From the NCBI RefSeq assembly GCF_000214595.1, contig NZ_AFIG01000001.1, positions 1,406,382 through 1,470,381 on the forward strand: 64,000 nt of DNA, read 5' to 3'. The stretch comes from Methylophaga thalassica MP (GTDB lineage: Bacteria > Pseudomonadota > Gammaproteobacteria > Nitrosococcales > Methylophagaceae). The notes beneath the pieces are model-generated. The model made no database searches. It was not told the DNA's origin and worked only from the letters and a program-made list of their open reading frames with translations. Shown here in pieces: positions 9,601-16,853 of this stretch (the stretch's first letter is position 1; the number at the start of each line of letters is the position of its first letter). Made by a program: the position numbers and the translations under genes.

Positions 9601-10250
9601 CCAGCCGTAAAACCACGATATTGAACATCCATTTGAAATGGGTTGCCCTGATAATCATTCACCGTAACGCCCTGCAATTTTTTATTAAAAAGGTCGCTCA
9701 TACTTACTGAGTGTGCTTCTTTGATCTCTTTGGCAGAGATACTTTGCACATTGCCGGGGATTTCGTCTTTGGTGAGTCCAAGGCCAGGCAGTGGTCCGAC
9801 TTCATAAAAACGTTGTGCTCTGACTTTAACGGTATCCAGAATTAAGCGGTCATCACCGAGTGCAGGTAATTCTTCTTGACCCGGTGCCAGAAGATAGCCG
9901 CCATCCGTATCAGGTATAACAATCAGGCCCGAGCCTTTTAATAATTGTTCAAAGCCTTCTTCTAGACTGTAGCTACCTTGTAACCCTTGTGTGGTTTTGC
10001 CATCGGTGAGGCTTGGGTCAAACGAGAATGTAAAGCCGTTGATACCGGTATAATACGATAACGCTTTGGAGAGTGGGCCAGCAGGAATATTATAATGACG
10101 GTTAGCTTTTTCTGTTTCATTGCCTTTTTCATTGTCAGCCAGTTGCATTGTTTCGGCAGAAAGCGTCGGCAGATAGAAAAAAGCCAATATCGCAATGATG
10201 ATGGTGAATTTAATAAAGCTGTTGTCTCTGGAGATTTTACGTTTCAACAT
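6693..10250 (-). CDS. TonB-dependent receptor with STN signalling domain (paralogue 2)
   Basis: A 1185-residue receptor with the layout of its neighbour at 2388-5867: signal peptide (hydrophobic, to LSA at about 32), STN domain (about 52-120), TonB-box-like DTVKVRAQR segment, plug, and a barrel ending in an aromatic residue (WLSMNWVF). The plugs of the two paralogues are nearly identical, whereas the insertion at about 440-650 is unrelated in detail, so ligand-binding loops have diverged. The start ATG has AAGG six bases upstream. It lies directly downstream of a FecI-FecR pair on the same strand, the classic arrangement for receptor-triggered surface signalling: a loaded receptor contacts FecR, which releases FecI to transcribe the receptor. 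The ligand cannot be inferred. Confidence 0.93.
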   Translation of the reverse strand: MLKRKISRDNSFIKFTIIIAILAFFYLPTLSAETMQLADNEKGNETEKANRHYNIPAGPLSKALSYYTGINGFTFSFDPSLTDGKTTQGLQGSYSLEEGFEQLLKGSGLIVIPDTDGGYLLAPGQEELPALGDDRLILDTVKVRAQRFYEVGPLPGLGLTKDEIPGNVQSISAKEIKEAHSVSMSDLFNKKLQGVTVNDYQGNPFQMDVQYRGFTAGPQIGTPQGLSVFFDGIRVNEPFGDVVNWDMIPMNAIASVDVFPGSNPIFGLNTLGGAFTVKTKDGFTHTGLDADVLAGSYGRKQLQIENGWNNGTIAFFGAGSFFMEDGWRENSPTEVNQAFLKASYRGDKLDLNFNTLLVSNDMVGNGVLPSEMYDQDRDASFTSEDTTKNRLKQFQLSGAFQVKEDFSITAQVYRRDSKRKQKGADVYTDYENNRGAKSYPAEDDDYTCLLRSTNQYGIPDYYVIPVNRTQGEEIFFTDFFNELLGGTINPADYADQKNIKLEDTFVTGFKNNFYQSQNSARQFFFDRQRVNTPPQIPAVDFSGNGFPEAAETYGYAIFAPDGSSVYLGALSGNPSTPILEDFDTYFTTYADNGDIIQNFVFFEAPVNNTTCRSDTNTATDYPGSYNIINPETGFPYLIDGADLGEPGWVEGTPTAIETDNQIDQIVDGASIQFNWNLERHKFMIGASIDDASATYTNTQQLGFMDADRNVYLDPEQANPQFGAAYYPISNNNFSGTNTTMSVYFSETWNPVDAWNFNFSGRYNQTKTKNKIATRWGFGAFEAGDVRVAPDEFDVCTSDEDCSTPRNYTTLDVDRVTTDPAETEEFSFYSFNPSIGATWQARNDLNVYANWSQGTRVPSVIELGCAFDDTPVYVGGSMGDRNDPDNYRPKSTQENRQCYLPTTLSGDPYLPQIKSTSYDIGLRGMLGENLQWNLGFYQTDLKDDIYFVAVPGGGGSSGFFDSIGDTRRRGLEAGLSGQKDKWGFSINYSMTEATFENNFYMYSEDNSSATYLDGYGPNTIEVEKGDKMPGVPLHNLNATVSYQVTPKWQVSLTGIAHSEIYVRGNENNEHEVGKSQLRQVTFPDGTTRMVARQTPYNPGKLPGYATFNFQSSYKVTPNFTVNLLVNNIFDKEYFTAGRLGRNPFSPSINGAIGPDGYNHNSNDWLSTNFVAPGAPRGAWLSMNWVF

Positions 10251-10326
10251 GGTTAACCTTGGGTAATTAAGTGATTCTCAATTACTAGGTCAGTTAAGGA
10301 TTAAAAAGGGGACACGATTTTTTAAA

Positions 10327-11292
10327 TTAACGTTGTTTTTTTCTGATTTTTGCCCAGAAACGAGTTCGCCATTCAATTTCTATTGGTCTTGTTTTTTCTA
10401 ATACGTGCAGGATGTGGTCAGGGTCATTAATTTGAAATGAGCCTGAGACATAAATGTCATGACATGATTCATCACAGGTGATTACACCTGTTCGATAACG
10501 TTTTAAATAATTAATAAACTCGCTGAGTGGCATATTGTCGGCGTAGATAACCCCGTTTATCCACGCATTGGCATTATCATCTAATGGGGATGGAGCCTCT
10601 ATACCTGTCGAATCAAACCGCGTTTGTTGACCTTTTTCAATGATCTGATTTTGCTCTGGGTCATCTTTGGGTATGACATCAACTGCGCTCTCGATAACAC
10701 CTAAATAGCTATAGTCAGCGTGCTGACGAACTACAAACTCAGTGCCCAAAGCATGGAGTCGACCCTGTGCAGTTTGTACCAAGAAAGGCCTTTGAGCTGA
10801 ATCTTTAGCCGTCTTAATATAGATTTCGCCTCGGTATAATTTCACCAAACGCTGAGTATCATTAAATGCTAAATCGACAGCACTATCGGTGTTAAGCATG
10901 AGTTGGCTGCCGTCGGCTAATTGAATTGTTCTTTGCTCACCGGTCGCGGTTTTAATGTCAGCTAAGACGGCTTGCCATGGGGCATATTTATAAGTTATGC
11001 CACCAATTGGAACAAGCGTGAGCAACAGACCAAGATGTTTGGCAAATTCACGCCTATCCATTGTTGCTGGTCGGCCTAATACCTGTTTGCCTATATCTGG
11101 TGGTATTTTCTGTAAAGTCATGCCGAGATTTTCAGCACGCTGCCATGCAAGTTCGTGCAGATGATTTTCATTTCGCCACGCGAGTAATGTTTGTTGTTCT
11201 TGTGTTGTTAAATCGTCGTCTTGGACTTTGACTAGCCACATGACGACTTCTTTAATGACATTTTCTGGAATATCGGCTGGATTTAAAGACAT
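10327..11292 (-). CDS. fecR: FecR-type anti-sigma factor (pair 2)
   Basis: A 321-residue inner-membrane anti-sigma regulator. The N-terminal cytoplasmic region (about 10-60) is the sigma-binding DUF4880 type, with a WLVKVQDDDLTTQEQQ-like helix and conserved Trp residues. A short hydrophobic segment follows at about 87-103. The periplasmic FecR domain comes next (about 115-215; TATGEQRTIQLADGS and LYRGEIYI are family signatures). A C-terminal DUF4974-like segment would contact the receptor STN domain. It starts two bases after the FecI stop and is followed 76 bases later by the receptor gene, so the three genes form one operon. It probably controls signalling from the receptor at 6693-10250. 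Confidence 0.93.
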   Translation of the reverse strand: MSLNPADIPENVIKEVVMWLVKVQDDDLTTQEQQTLLAWRNENHLHELAWQRAENLGMTLQKIPPDIGKQVLGRPATMDRREFAKHLGLLLTLVPIGGITYKYAPWQAVLADIKTATGEQRTIQLADGSQLMLNTDSAVDLAFNDTQRLVKLYRGEIYIKTAKDSAQRPFLVQTAQGRLHALGTEFVVRQHADYSYLGVIESAVDVIPKDDPEQNQIIEKGQQTRFDSTGIEAPSPLDDNANAWINGVIYADNMPLSEFINYLKRYRTGVITCDESCHDIYVSGSFQINDPDHILHVLEKTRPIEIEWRTRFWAKIRKKQR

Positions 11293-11294
11293 CG

Positions 11295-11792
11295 TTAAGC
11301 AGCGAAAGTGAGGCAGTGGGTAAAGGCAAGTGCCATGTAGCGTTTAACGGTACGCTCGGTAACGTTTAACTTGGCAGCAATCTCTTTATATCGCATGCCG
11401 TCAAGTTGTGACAGTAGAAAGGTCTCTCTGACATGATCTGGCAATGTAGTGAGCATTTCGTCAATTTCTTGCAAGGTTTCTAATAAAAGTAATCTTTCTT
11501 CGCTACTTGGCGTAATAGCCTCAGGCAGTTGGCTGATGGCTTCTATATAGGCCTGTTCTAATGACTTTCGACGGTAAAAATTAACCATCAAATCATGGGC
11601 AATCTTAGTTAAATAAGCACGCGGTTCGATAATATCTTCCGGCATGTCTTTCTGTAATACTTTGACGAACGTATCTTGCGTCAAATCAGCGGCATCATGA
11701 TGCGAGGCCAATTTTTTACATAGCCAGCTATAGATCCAACTATGGTGATTTTCATAGGTTTGACTAAACGATTGAATAGTTGAGGTAGCCAT
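11295..11792 (-). CDS. fecI: FecI-type ECF sigma factor (pair 2)
   Basis: A 165-residue extracytoplasmic-function sigma factor. Region 2 is at about 10-80 (DAADLTQDTFVKVLQK is the core-binding and -10 recognition helix) and region 4 at about 100-160 (LPDHVRETFLLSQLDGMRYKEIA, a helix-turn-helix for -35 recognition). The length is normal for the FecI group. It is the first gene of fecI-fecR-receptor and is probably held inactive by the FecR made next to it. The intergenic space to the upstream fecR (11793-11919) should hold the operon promoter, but no clear Fur box was seen. Confidence 0.93.
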   Translation of the reverse strand: MATSTIQSFSQTYENHHSWIYSWLCKKLASHHDAADLTQDTFVKVLQKDMPEDIIEPRAYLTKIAHDLMVNFYRRKSLEQAYIEAISQLPEAITPSSEERLLLLETLQEIDEMLTTLPDHVRETFLLSQLDGMRYKEIAAKLNVTERTVKRYMALAFTHCLTFAA

Positions 11793-11919
11793 AATTAACT
11801 TGCATCACTCCATATCAAAGCAACACTTAAGATGTGTGCGGTTGTGAGTGTATTCACTTGTTTATTAACACTATTTTTATTTGTTGTATTCAAGTCTCTC
11901 TCCAACTTATTTTGATGTG

Positions 11920-12891
11920 TCAGGCCGGTTTAATCATCACAAAATAGCGGGTATAGCGTTCTATTCGTATTGATAAGACTTCACTGGTGCTGGTTAAGGC
12001 GGCATTTATATCATTGACTGGGAACGCGCCTGAGATAGTTAAATCAGCAACAGCAGGATCACAACGTATGATGCCTGAGTGGTAACGTGATAGATGATCA
12101 ACAAAGTCAGCCAATGACATTTTATCGGCGATAATAAACCCATTTATCCATGCCATCGATGCCCTATCTATGAGCTTCTTCTGCTGAGAAAAAGCCGTAT
12201 TGAATGTGACCAATTCACCCGCATTGACCACAACGTTATTGTCTAAATCATCACAAGGTCTGACTTCTACCGCATCCTGATACACACTGACAGAGCTGTG
12301 TTTAGACTTAAGTCGAGTGCTAAATTTAGTGCCTAATGCTGTTACCGTACCGTGATCAGTCACTACACTAAAAGGACGATAATTCCGGTCTTGCTCCTGT
12401 GCCGTTTCAATGTAGATTTCACCCTGCAGTAACCTGATTGTTCTAGCTCGGTCATTAAAATCAATAGCTACCTTGGTATCAGTATTTAAAACAAGTAGAC
12501 TGCCATCTTCTAAGGTGAGGCGTTTAATTTCACCTACTGCCGTTGAATAATCTGACATTAATAGATACCAAGGCTTTTGTTTATAGCCATACCACCCTGC
12601 CGATCCAGCAGCCAGCATAAGACTGAGGGTTTTAATGACTTGGCGACGTTCCTGTGATTTGATGTCTTTGGTATCAATCGGACGATTTAATACGGTGATA
12701 CTGGTTTTTGAATCCAGCCCCATAAAACAGTTGGTAATAGCTTCAACTTGTTCCCATGCGTGTCTGTTTTCTGGAGAGGCATTTAGCCATCTTTGCCATT
12801 GTTTCTGGTCTGCATCTGTGGCTTCACCAGAAGTCAGCTCAACAAACCAGTTGGTCGCCTCATAGATAGCATCTTTATTAGAACGGGCCAT
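11920..12891 (-). CDS. fecR: FecR-type anti-sigma factor (pair 1)
   Basis: A 323-residue FecR homologue: cytoplasmic DUF4880-like region at about 10-58 (SGEATDADQKQWQRWL), one hydrophobic segment at about 87-103, a FecR domain at about 115-220 (TAVGEIKRLTLEDGS, LLQGEIYIETA) and a C-terminal DUF4974-like tail. It is clearly paralogous to the protein at 10327-11292 but divergent over much of its length. It follows its FecI by 11 bases. No receptor gene follows directly; the next genes on the strand are the second fecI-fecR pair. It may serve the receptor at 2388-5867, which has no adjacent regulator of its own; that pairing is inference. Confidence 0.92.
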   Translation of the reverse strand: MARSNKDAIYEATNWFVELTSGEATDADQKQWQRWLNASPENRHAWEQVEAITNCFMGLDSKTSITVLNRPIDTKDIKSQERRQVIKTLSLMLAAGSAGWYGYKQKPWYLLMSDYSTAVGEIKRLTLEDGSLLVLNTDTKVAIDFNDRARTIRLLQGEIYIETAQEQDRNYRPFSVVTDHGTVTALGTKFSTRLKSKHSSVSVYQDAVEVRPCDDLDNNVVVNAGELVTFNTAFSQQKKLIDRASMAWINGFIIADKMSLADFVDHLSRYHSGIIRCDPAVADLTISGAFPVNDINAALTSTSEVLSIRIERYTRYFVMIKPA

Positions 12892-12902
12892 GAAAAAATT
12901 TT

Positions 12903-13451
12903 TTAACTATTCATGTTTAAACAATGCAGCAATGCCTTGGCAATGTACTGTCTAACCGAGCTGACTGAAACCGATAATCTCGATGCAATTTCTGCGTGTG
13001 AAAGACCTTCGAGCTGACACCATAAAAAGGCACTACGAACCTGAGTAGGTAAGCCATCGAGCATTTCATCTATCTTAGCTAAAGTCTCCACCATAATATT
13101 GAGTGACTCAGGTGAAGGGACTTCGACTTCTGGCATATTTTCTAAAGCGTCAAGGTAGGCCCTTTCAATATCCCGGCGACGAACATGATTGACCATCAGG
13201 CCGTGGGCCACCGTGGTGAGATAGGCACGAGGCTCTTTGATACTGGTCAGATCGTCTTTTTGCAAAATTTTGGAAAAGGTATCTTGCATCAAGTCAGCTG
13301 CATCAAAGCTGCAACCGAGTTTTTTTCTCAGCCAGCCTAATAACCAGCTATTGTGTGCACGGTAAAGTTCAGTGACGATGGAGTCACGCGTTGCATTAAG
13401 ATTACCCAGAATACTGACGTCTGATTCGTAGTGTAGGGCTATGTCACTCAA
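12903..13451 (-). CDS. fecI: FecI-type ECF sigma factor (pair 1)
   Basis: A 182-residue ECF sigma factor with region 2 (about 30-95; FDAADLMQDTFSKILQK) and region 4 (about 120-175; VRSAFLWCQLEGLSHAEIASRL). It has about 15 more N-terminal residues than its paralogue at 11295-11792. The start is a TTG with a strong GGGGAG seven bases upstream. It forms a two-gene unit with the downstream fecR. Its upstream region carries several inverted repeats built on GTAAAT. It probably directs transcription of one of the two receptor genes in this region. Confidence 0.92.
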   Translation of the reverse strand: MSDIALHYESDVSILGNLNATRDSIVTELYRAHNSWLLGWLRKKLGCSFDAADLMQDTFSKILQKDDLTSIKEPRAYLTTVAHGLMVNHVRRRDIERAYLDALENMPEVEVPSPESLNIMVETLAKIDEMLDGLPTQVRSAFLWCQLEGLSHAEIASRLSVSVSSVRQYIAKALLHCLNMNS

Positions 13452-13611
13452 TTGCCTGCTCCCCTTTTACATTAAGCTGCCGGATTGTGCCTGCCTTATG
13501 TTTTGTCGAGGTTTGCAGTAACATGGCTAACCACAAGTTCTGGGTAAACTCTGCGTGCATGTTCACAAAATTTCACATAAGGTAACGTAAATTTACTACG
13601 CATTACCTTGA

Positions 13612-13640
13612 GTAAATATAGGAAAAAATCCTAAATTTAC
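13612..13640. promoter_or_regulatory. 12-bp-arm inverted repeat upstream of fecI
   Basis: GTAAATATAGGA and TCCTAAATTTAC flank five A residues and form a near-perfect dyad with one mismatch. It lies about 160 bp upstream of the fecI start and 240 bp upstream of the hydrolase. It could be an operator or a transcript hairpin. Confidence 0.35.
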
Positions 13641-13771
13641 AAAGATTAATCCATTTATAAAAAATGACAGCTTGCTTAGCCGCATCGGGAGGTTTTTACC
13701 CTGACTTTTTAAATATTAACTATTTTTCATTTTTTTAATATGAATACAAAACTTAAGTATGGAGGTGCTGA

Positions 13772-13870
13772 ATGATGCTTTTCAATTTGCGGATAAATAC
13801 AGCGATGATGAAGCAAACGACTTCTTGTACAATAGCCTCCTTTCATTCTTCAGACATTCAAGCAATCTAG
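13772..13870 (+). CDS. Possible 32-residue leader peptide
   Basis: A short frame starting with two ATG codons, placed four bases after GGAGGTG, the strongest ribosome-binding sequence in the area. It ends with TAG ten bases before the hydrolase ATG, which itself has only a weak ribosome binding site. The peptide has no recognisable motif. It could couple translation to the hydrolase gene or be fortuitous. The evidence is limited to the ribosome binding site and position. Confidence 0.3.
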   Translation: MMLFNLRINTAMMKQTTSCTIASFHSSDIQAI

Positions 13871-13880
13871 CGAGCCTACT

Positions 13881-14624
13881 ATGAAAATTCAAAGCCACTT
13901 TGTCGATCTTGATACACCTACTGGCGTTATGCGTACTTATATTCACCGTCCGGTCGGTGAAGGTAGCTACCCGGTGATTTTGTTCTACTCTGAAATTTTC
14001 CAACAGACTGGCCCGATTGAACGTGCAGCAAGACTGATGGCAAGCCATGGTTATGCTGTATTAGTGCCCGAAGTTTTCCATGAGCTGAACCCTATCGGCA
14101 CCGTATTAGGCTATGACGACGCTGGTCGTGATAAAGGTAATGCGGATAAAGAAGCGAAAGATGTTCAGGGTTATGACTCTGATAATGTTGCCATGATTGA
14201 GTTTGTAAAAACCCAACCTTGGTGCAATGGGCATATTGGTGCCATGGGTTATTGCATTGGTGGTCACCTGGCTTTCCGTGCAGCTTTACAACCTGAAGTT
14301 AAAGGCACAGCGTGTTTCTACGCGACGGATTTACATATCCAAAAAATTCCAAACAAACCCGGCCAACACAGTATGGAGCGCCTTGATGACATTAAAGGCG
14401 AGTTATTAATGATTTGGGGTAAACAGGATAATCATGTACCTGCTGATGGTTTGTTAAAAATCTATCAGGAATTAAAAGCAACCGATATTACCTTCACCTG
14501 GCATGAATTTAATGCTGAACATGCCTTTATGCGTGATGAGGGTGATGGTGGTCGTTATGATGCACAAACCGCACAAATCGGCTATCAACTGGCGTTAAAT
14601 CTGTTCAGCAGAACTCTTCGCTAA
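13881..14624 (+). CDS. Dienelactone hydrolase family protein
   Basis: A 247-residue cytoplasmic alpha/beta-hydrolase. The nucleophile elbow GYCIGGH puts Cys125 at the catalytic position, as in dienelactone hydrolases, with Asp183 (QDNHVP) and His214 (NAEHAFM) completing the Cys-Asp-His triad. The length matches the family. Classical members open dienelactones in chloroaromatic breakdown; most genomic homologues, probably including this one, have an unknown physiological ester or lactone substrate. It is a single-gene unit closed by a strong terminator, with no aromatic-degradation genes beside it. Confidence 0.9.
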   Translation: MKIQSHFVDLDTPTGVMRTYIHRPVGEGSYPVILFYSEIFQQTGPIERAARLMASHGYAVLVPEVFHELNPIGTVLGYDDAGRDKGNADKEAKDVQGYDSDNVAMIEFVKTQPWCNGHIGAMGYCIGGHLAFRAALQPEVKGTACFYATDLHIQKIPNKPGQHSMERLDDIKGELLMIWGKQDNHVPADGLLKIYQELKATDITFTWHEFNAEHAFMRDEGDGGRYDAQTAQIGYQLALNLFSRTLR

Positions 14625-14645
14625 TCAGCTTTGCTATTTAGCCTG

Positions 14646-14680
14646 AAAGGGAGTCAATGACATCATTGACTCCCTTTTTT
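14646..14680 (+). terminator. Rho-independent terminator
   Basis: GGGAGTCAATG pairs with CATTGACTCCC across a 4-base loop, followed by six T residues. It is placed 22 bases after the dienelactone hydrolase stop. Confidence 0.92.
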
Positions 14681-14782
14681 ATTGTCCGAATATTGAGAAA
14701 ATCATCTGGCTGAAATACTGGCAATGCCCCACTCTTGTTATGCTAAGCTCAATTTTTTTAATTGCATGGGAACGCCTTTGTC

Positions 14783-15757
14783 ATGTCCAACCCTTCAGGT
14801 TTAGCCTTTGCCCATTTACTCAACGGTGAGGGTGGAAGTACCCGTCTCAATGTGACTGATCTGCCGCAATGGCAGGCTGAAGATGGCCTTCTCTGGCTGC
14901 ATTTTGACTACACGCATCCTGATGCTGAACGTTGGCTACTTGAACAGTCCGGATTGGATGGTGTGATCGCTAATGCCCTATTAGAAGAAGAAACACGACC
15001 ACGTACTACCTCCATTAATGATGGTTTGTTGATGTCGTTACGAGGGATTAATCATTATCAGGATGCCCGCTCGGACGATATGATTTCGATTCGGGTGTGG
15101 ATTGCTCCCCGTATTATCGTCACCACTCGTCGTGAAATGTCCTCTTCGGCTGCCGAACTGGATAAATTACTGAGCAGAGGCATTGGCCCTAAGAACAGTG
15201 CAGAGTTTCTCATCAAGTTAGTGGATCTGACCGTTGATGGTATGTCAGAAACCATTGCCGGTTTCGAAGATACGATTGCCGATTATGAAGATGCTGTCTT
15301 AGTGGATGATACGGAAAACTTGCACAACGATATTGCCAATTTACGTCGTCAGGTAATTAAAATGCACCGGTATTTAGCCCCGGAAAGAGATGCCCTGGCT
15401 CGTCTGACACTGGAAAAGATATCCTGGTTATCAGATTATGATCGTCTTCAAATCCATGAAATCAGTGACACCCTGATTCGTTATATTGAAAACCTGGATG
15501 CGGTGCGTGAACGTGCCGTACTAGTTCAGGAAGAGCTGCACAGTAAAACGTCTGAACAACTTAATTCCCGTATGTATGTTTTATCGGTGATTGCAGCCGT
15601 GTTTCTTCCCTTAGGCTTTGTGACGGGATTATTAGGTATTAATGTGGGTGGTATCCCTGGTGCCAATGACAGTCATGCTTTTACTGATGTGATCGTGATT
15701 CTCTGTGTGGTGGCCGTATTGTTATTATTTTTGTTTCGTTGGAAAAAATGGTTTTAG
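14783..15757 (+). CDS. zntB: ZntB-like CorA-family zinc transporter
   Basis: A 324-residue protein of the CorA metal-ion transporter superfamily. A long cytoplasmic N-terminal domain with a helical stalk precedes two C-terminal membrane helices (about 268-286 and 300-317). The loop motif after the first helix is GINVGGIPG, the ZntB variant of the CorA GMN signature. ZntB homologues move zinc across the inner membrane. I chose the ATG at 14783; an upstream TTG at 14762 would add seven residues, but GGGAAC lies before the ATG. It stands alone between a terminator and tRNA-Val. Confidence 0.87.
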   Translation: MSNPSGLAFAHLLNGEGGSTRLNVTDLPQWQAEDGLLWLHFDYTHPDAERWLLEQSGLDGVIANALLEEETRPRTTSINDGLLMSLRGINHYQDARSDDMISIRVWIAPRIIVTTRREMSSSAAELDKLLSRGIGPKNSAEFLIKLVDLTVDGMSETIAGFEDTIADYEDAVLVDDTENLHNDIANLRRQVIKMHRYLAPERDALARLTLEKISWLSDYDRLQIHEISDTLIRYIENLDAVRERAVLVQEELHSKTSEQLNSRMYVLSVIAAVFLPLGFVTGLLGINVGGIPGANDSHAFTDVIVILCVVAVLLLFLFRWKKWF

Positions 15758-15884
15758 GTGTGCTTTAAACGGTGAATCAATCACTTATCTGCATTGCTGT
15801 TGAAGCCACCAAATAAATATAACAATTTCTTTATTTTTTTCGAGCAAATCTGAAAAAGATGTTGTAGAATGCCACGCTTTCTTG

Positions 15885-15960
15885 GGGTGCTTAGCTCAGC
15901 TGGGAGAGCATCGCCCTTACAAGGCGAGGGTCGGGGGTTCGAACCCCTCAGCACCCACCA
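15885..15960 (+). tRNA. tRNA-Val (anticodon TAC)
   Basis: A 76-nt cloverleaf including an encoded CCA end. The acceptor GGGTGCT pairs with AGCACCC, the D arm contains AGCTCAGCTGGGAGAGC, the anticodon loop reads CTTACAA, and the T arm has GGTTCGAACC. The sequence closely resembles Escherichia coli tRNA-Val(UAC). Confidence 0.97.
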
Positions 15961-16050
15961 AGAAAAATTCCTCTTTGCAGAATCAGTACTTGTTTCCCAA
16001 TAAAATATTGTGCATTGTTAGCGCTTGGCGACTCAATCCAAGGTGCTGAA

Positions 16051-16824
16051 ATGGACTTCACTCCGCTCTACACGTCATTACTGTCTTTCTGGTATTTCAT
16101 TCCTTTATTTTTCTGTCTGGCTATCCTGCGTTCAGCCTGGTTCAAAGGTCTCATGGGTGAGTTCCTGGTCAATGTCATCGCCCGATGGCAACTCGATAAA
16201 CAGCATTATCATTTAATCAAAAACGTGACCCTGCCCACCGAAGATGGCACCACTCAGATTGATCACATTATCGTCTCGGTTTATGGCGTTTTTGTGTTGG
16301 AAACAAAAAATACTCACGGCTGGATATTCGGTAATGCCTCTCAAAAAAACTGGACTCAGCAAATCTATAAGCAAAAATATACTTTTCAGAATCCACTGCA
16401 TCAAAATCACAAACACATCAAAACACTTCAGACTTTACTCGACTTAACAGACCAACAAGTCTTTTCTGTGATCGTTTTCATTGGTGGCAGTGAGTTTAAA
16501 ACGCCCATGCCAGACAATGTCACTTATGGTCTGGGTTATGTCCGCTATATCAAGTCTAAAACCAATCCAGTTATCAACTTGGCAGAGAAAGAAAACCTCA
16601 TATCACAGATTGAGTCTGGTCGGCTTTCACCTAGCCTGAAAACAAACAGAGAACACGTGGCCCATGTTAAGAAATTAGTTGAACGTAAGCTGACAGATGC
16701 TCCGATATGTTCACGCTGTGGTCATAAGATGGTGAAACGTCAAAGCAAAAAAGGTGACCGTGCTGGCCAGTTTTTCTGGGGCTGTAGTCAATATCCGAAA
16801 TGTCGTAATATCAACACTGTGTAA
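16051..16824 (+). CDS. NERD-domain protein with C-terminal zinc ribbon
   Basis: A 257-residue protein. An N-terminal membrane helix (about 8-28) is followed by a nuclease-related NERD domain (about 35-145), seen as GEFLVN, then IDHIIVSVYGVFVLETKN and GWIFG, which carry the acidic and lysine residues of the nuclease-like fold. The C-terminal end has a topoisomerase-type C4 zinc ribbon: CSRCG, then GCSQYPKC. NERD proteins are thought to act on DNA, but this membrane-anchored class has no settled role. The ATG at 16051 follows AAGGTG at good spacing; an in-frame TTG at 16015 is less likely. It may be cotranscribed with the metalloprotease that follows. Confidence 0.85.
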   Translation: MDFTPLYTSLLSFWYFIPLFFCLAILRSAWFKGLMGEFLVNVIARWQLDKQHYHLIKNVTLPTEDGTTQIDHIIVSVYGVFVLETKNTHGWIFGNASQKNWTQQIYKQKYTFQNPLHQNHKHIKTLQTLLDLTDQQVFSVIVFIGGSEFKTPMPDNVTYGLGYVRYIKSKTNPVINLAEKENLISQIESGRLSPSLKTNREHVAHVKKLVERKLTDAPICSRCGHKMVKRQSKKGDRAGQFFWGCSQYPKCRNINTV

Positions 16825-16853
16825 CCCTATACCCTTCTATCAAGGACACGAAA

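Larger units (their letters stand above)
13452..13880. other. Divergent intergenic region with inverted repeats
   Basis: A 429-bp A/T-rich region between divergently transcribed fecI (minus) and the dienelactone hydrolase (plus). It contains the dyad AAGGTAA...TTACCTT (13579-13585 and 13603-13609), a palindrome GTAAATTTAC at 13587-13596 between those arms, and a long hairpin at 13612-13640 with an A6 loop. A possible 32-codon reading frame with a strong ribosome binding site lies at 13772-13870. No clear sigma-70 promoter was identified by eye. Confidence 0.5.

Noticed and set aside
15885-15960. tRNA-Val as an integration site for a mobile island
   Set aside because: No integrase gene, no repeated tRNA 3' end and no compositional break were seen on either side.
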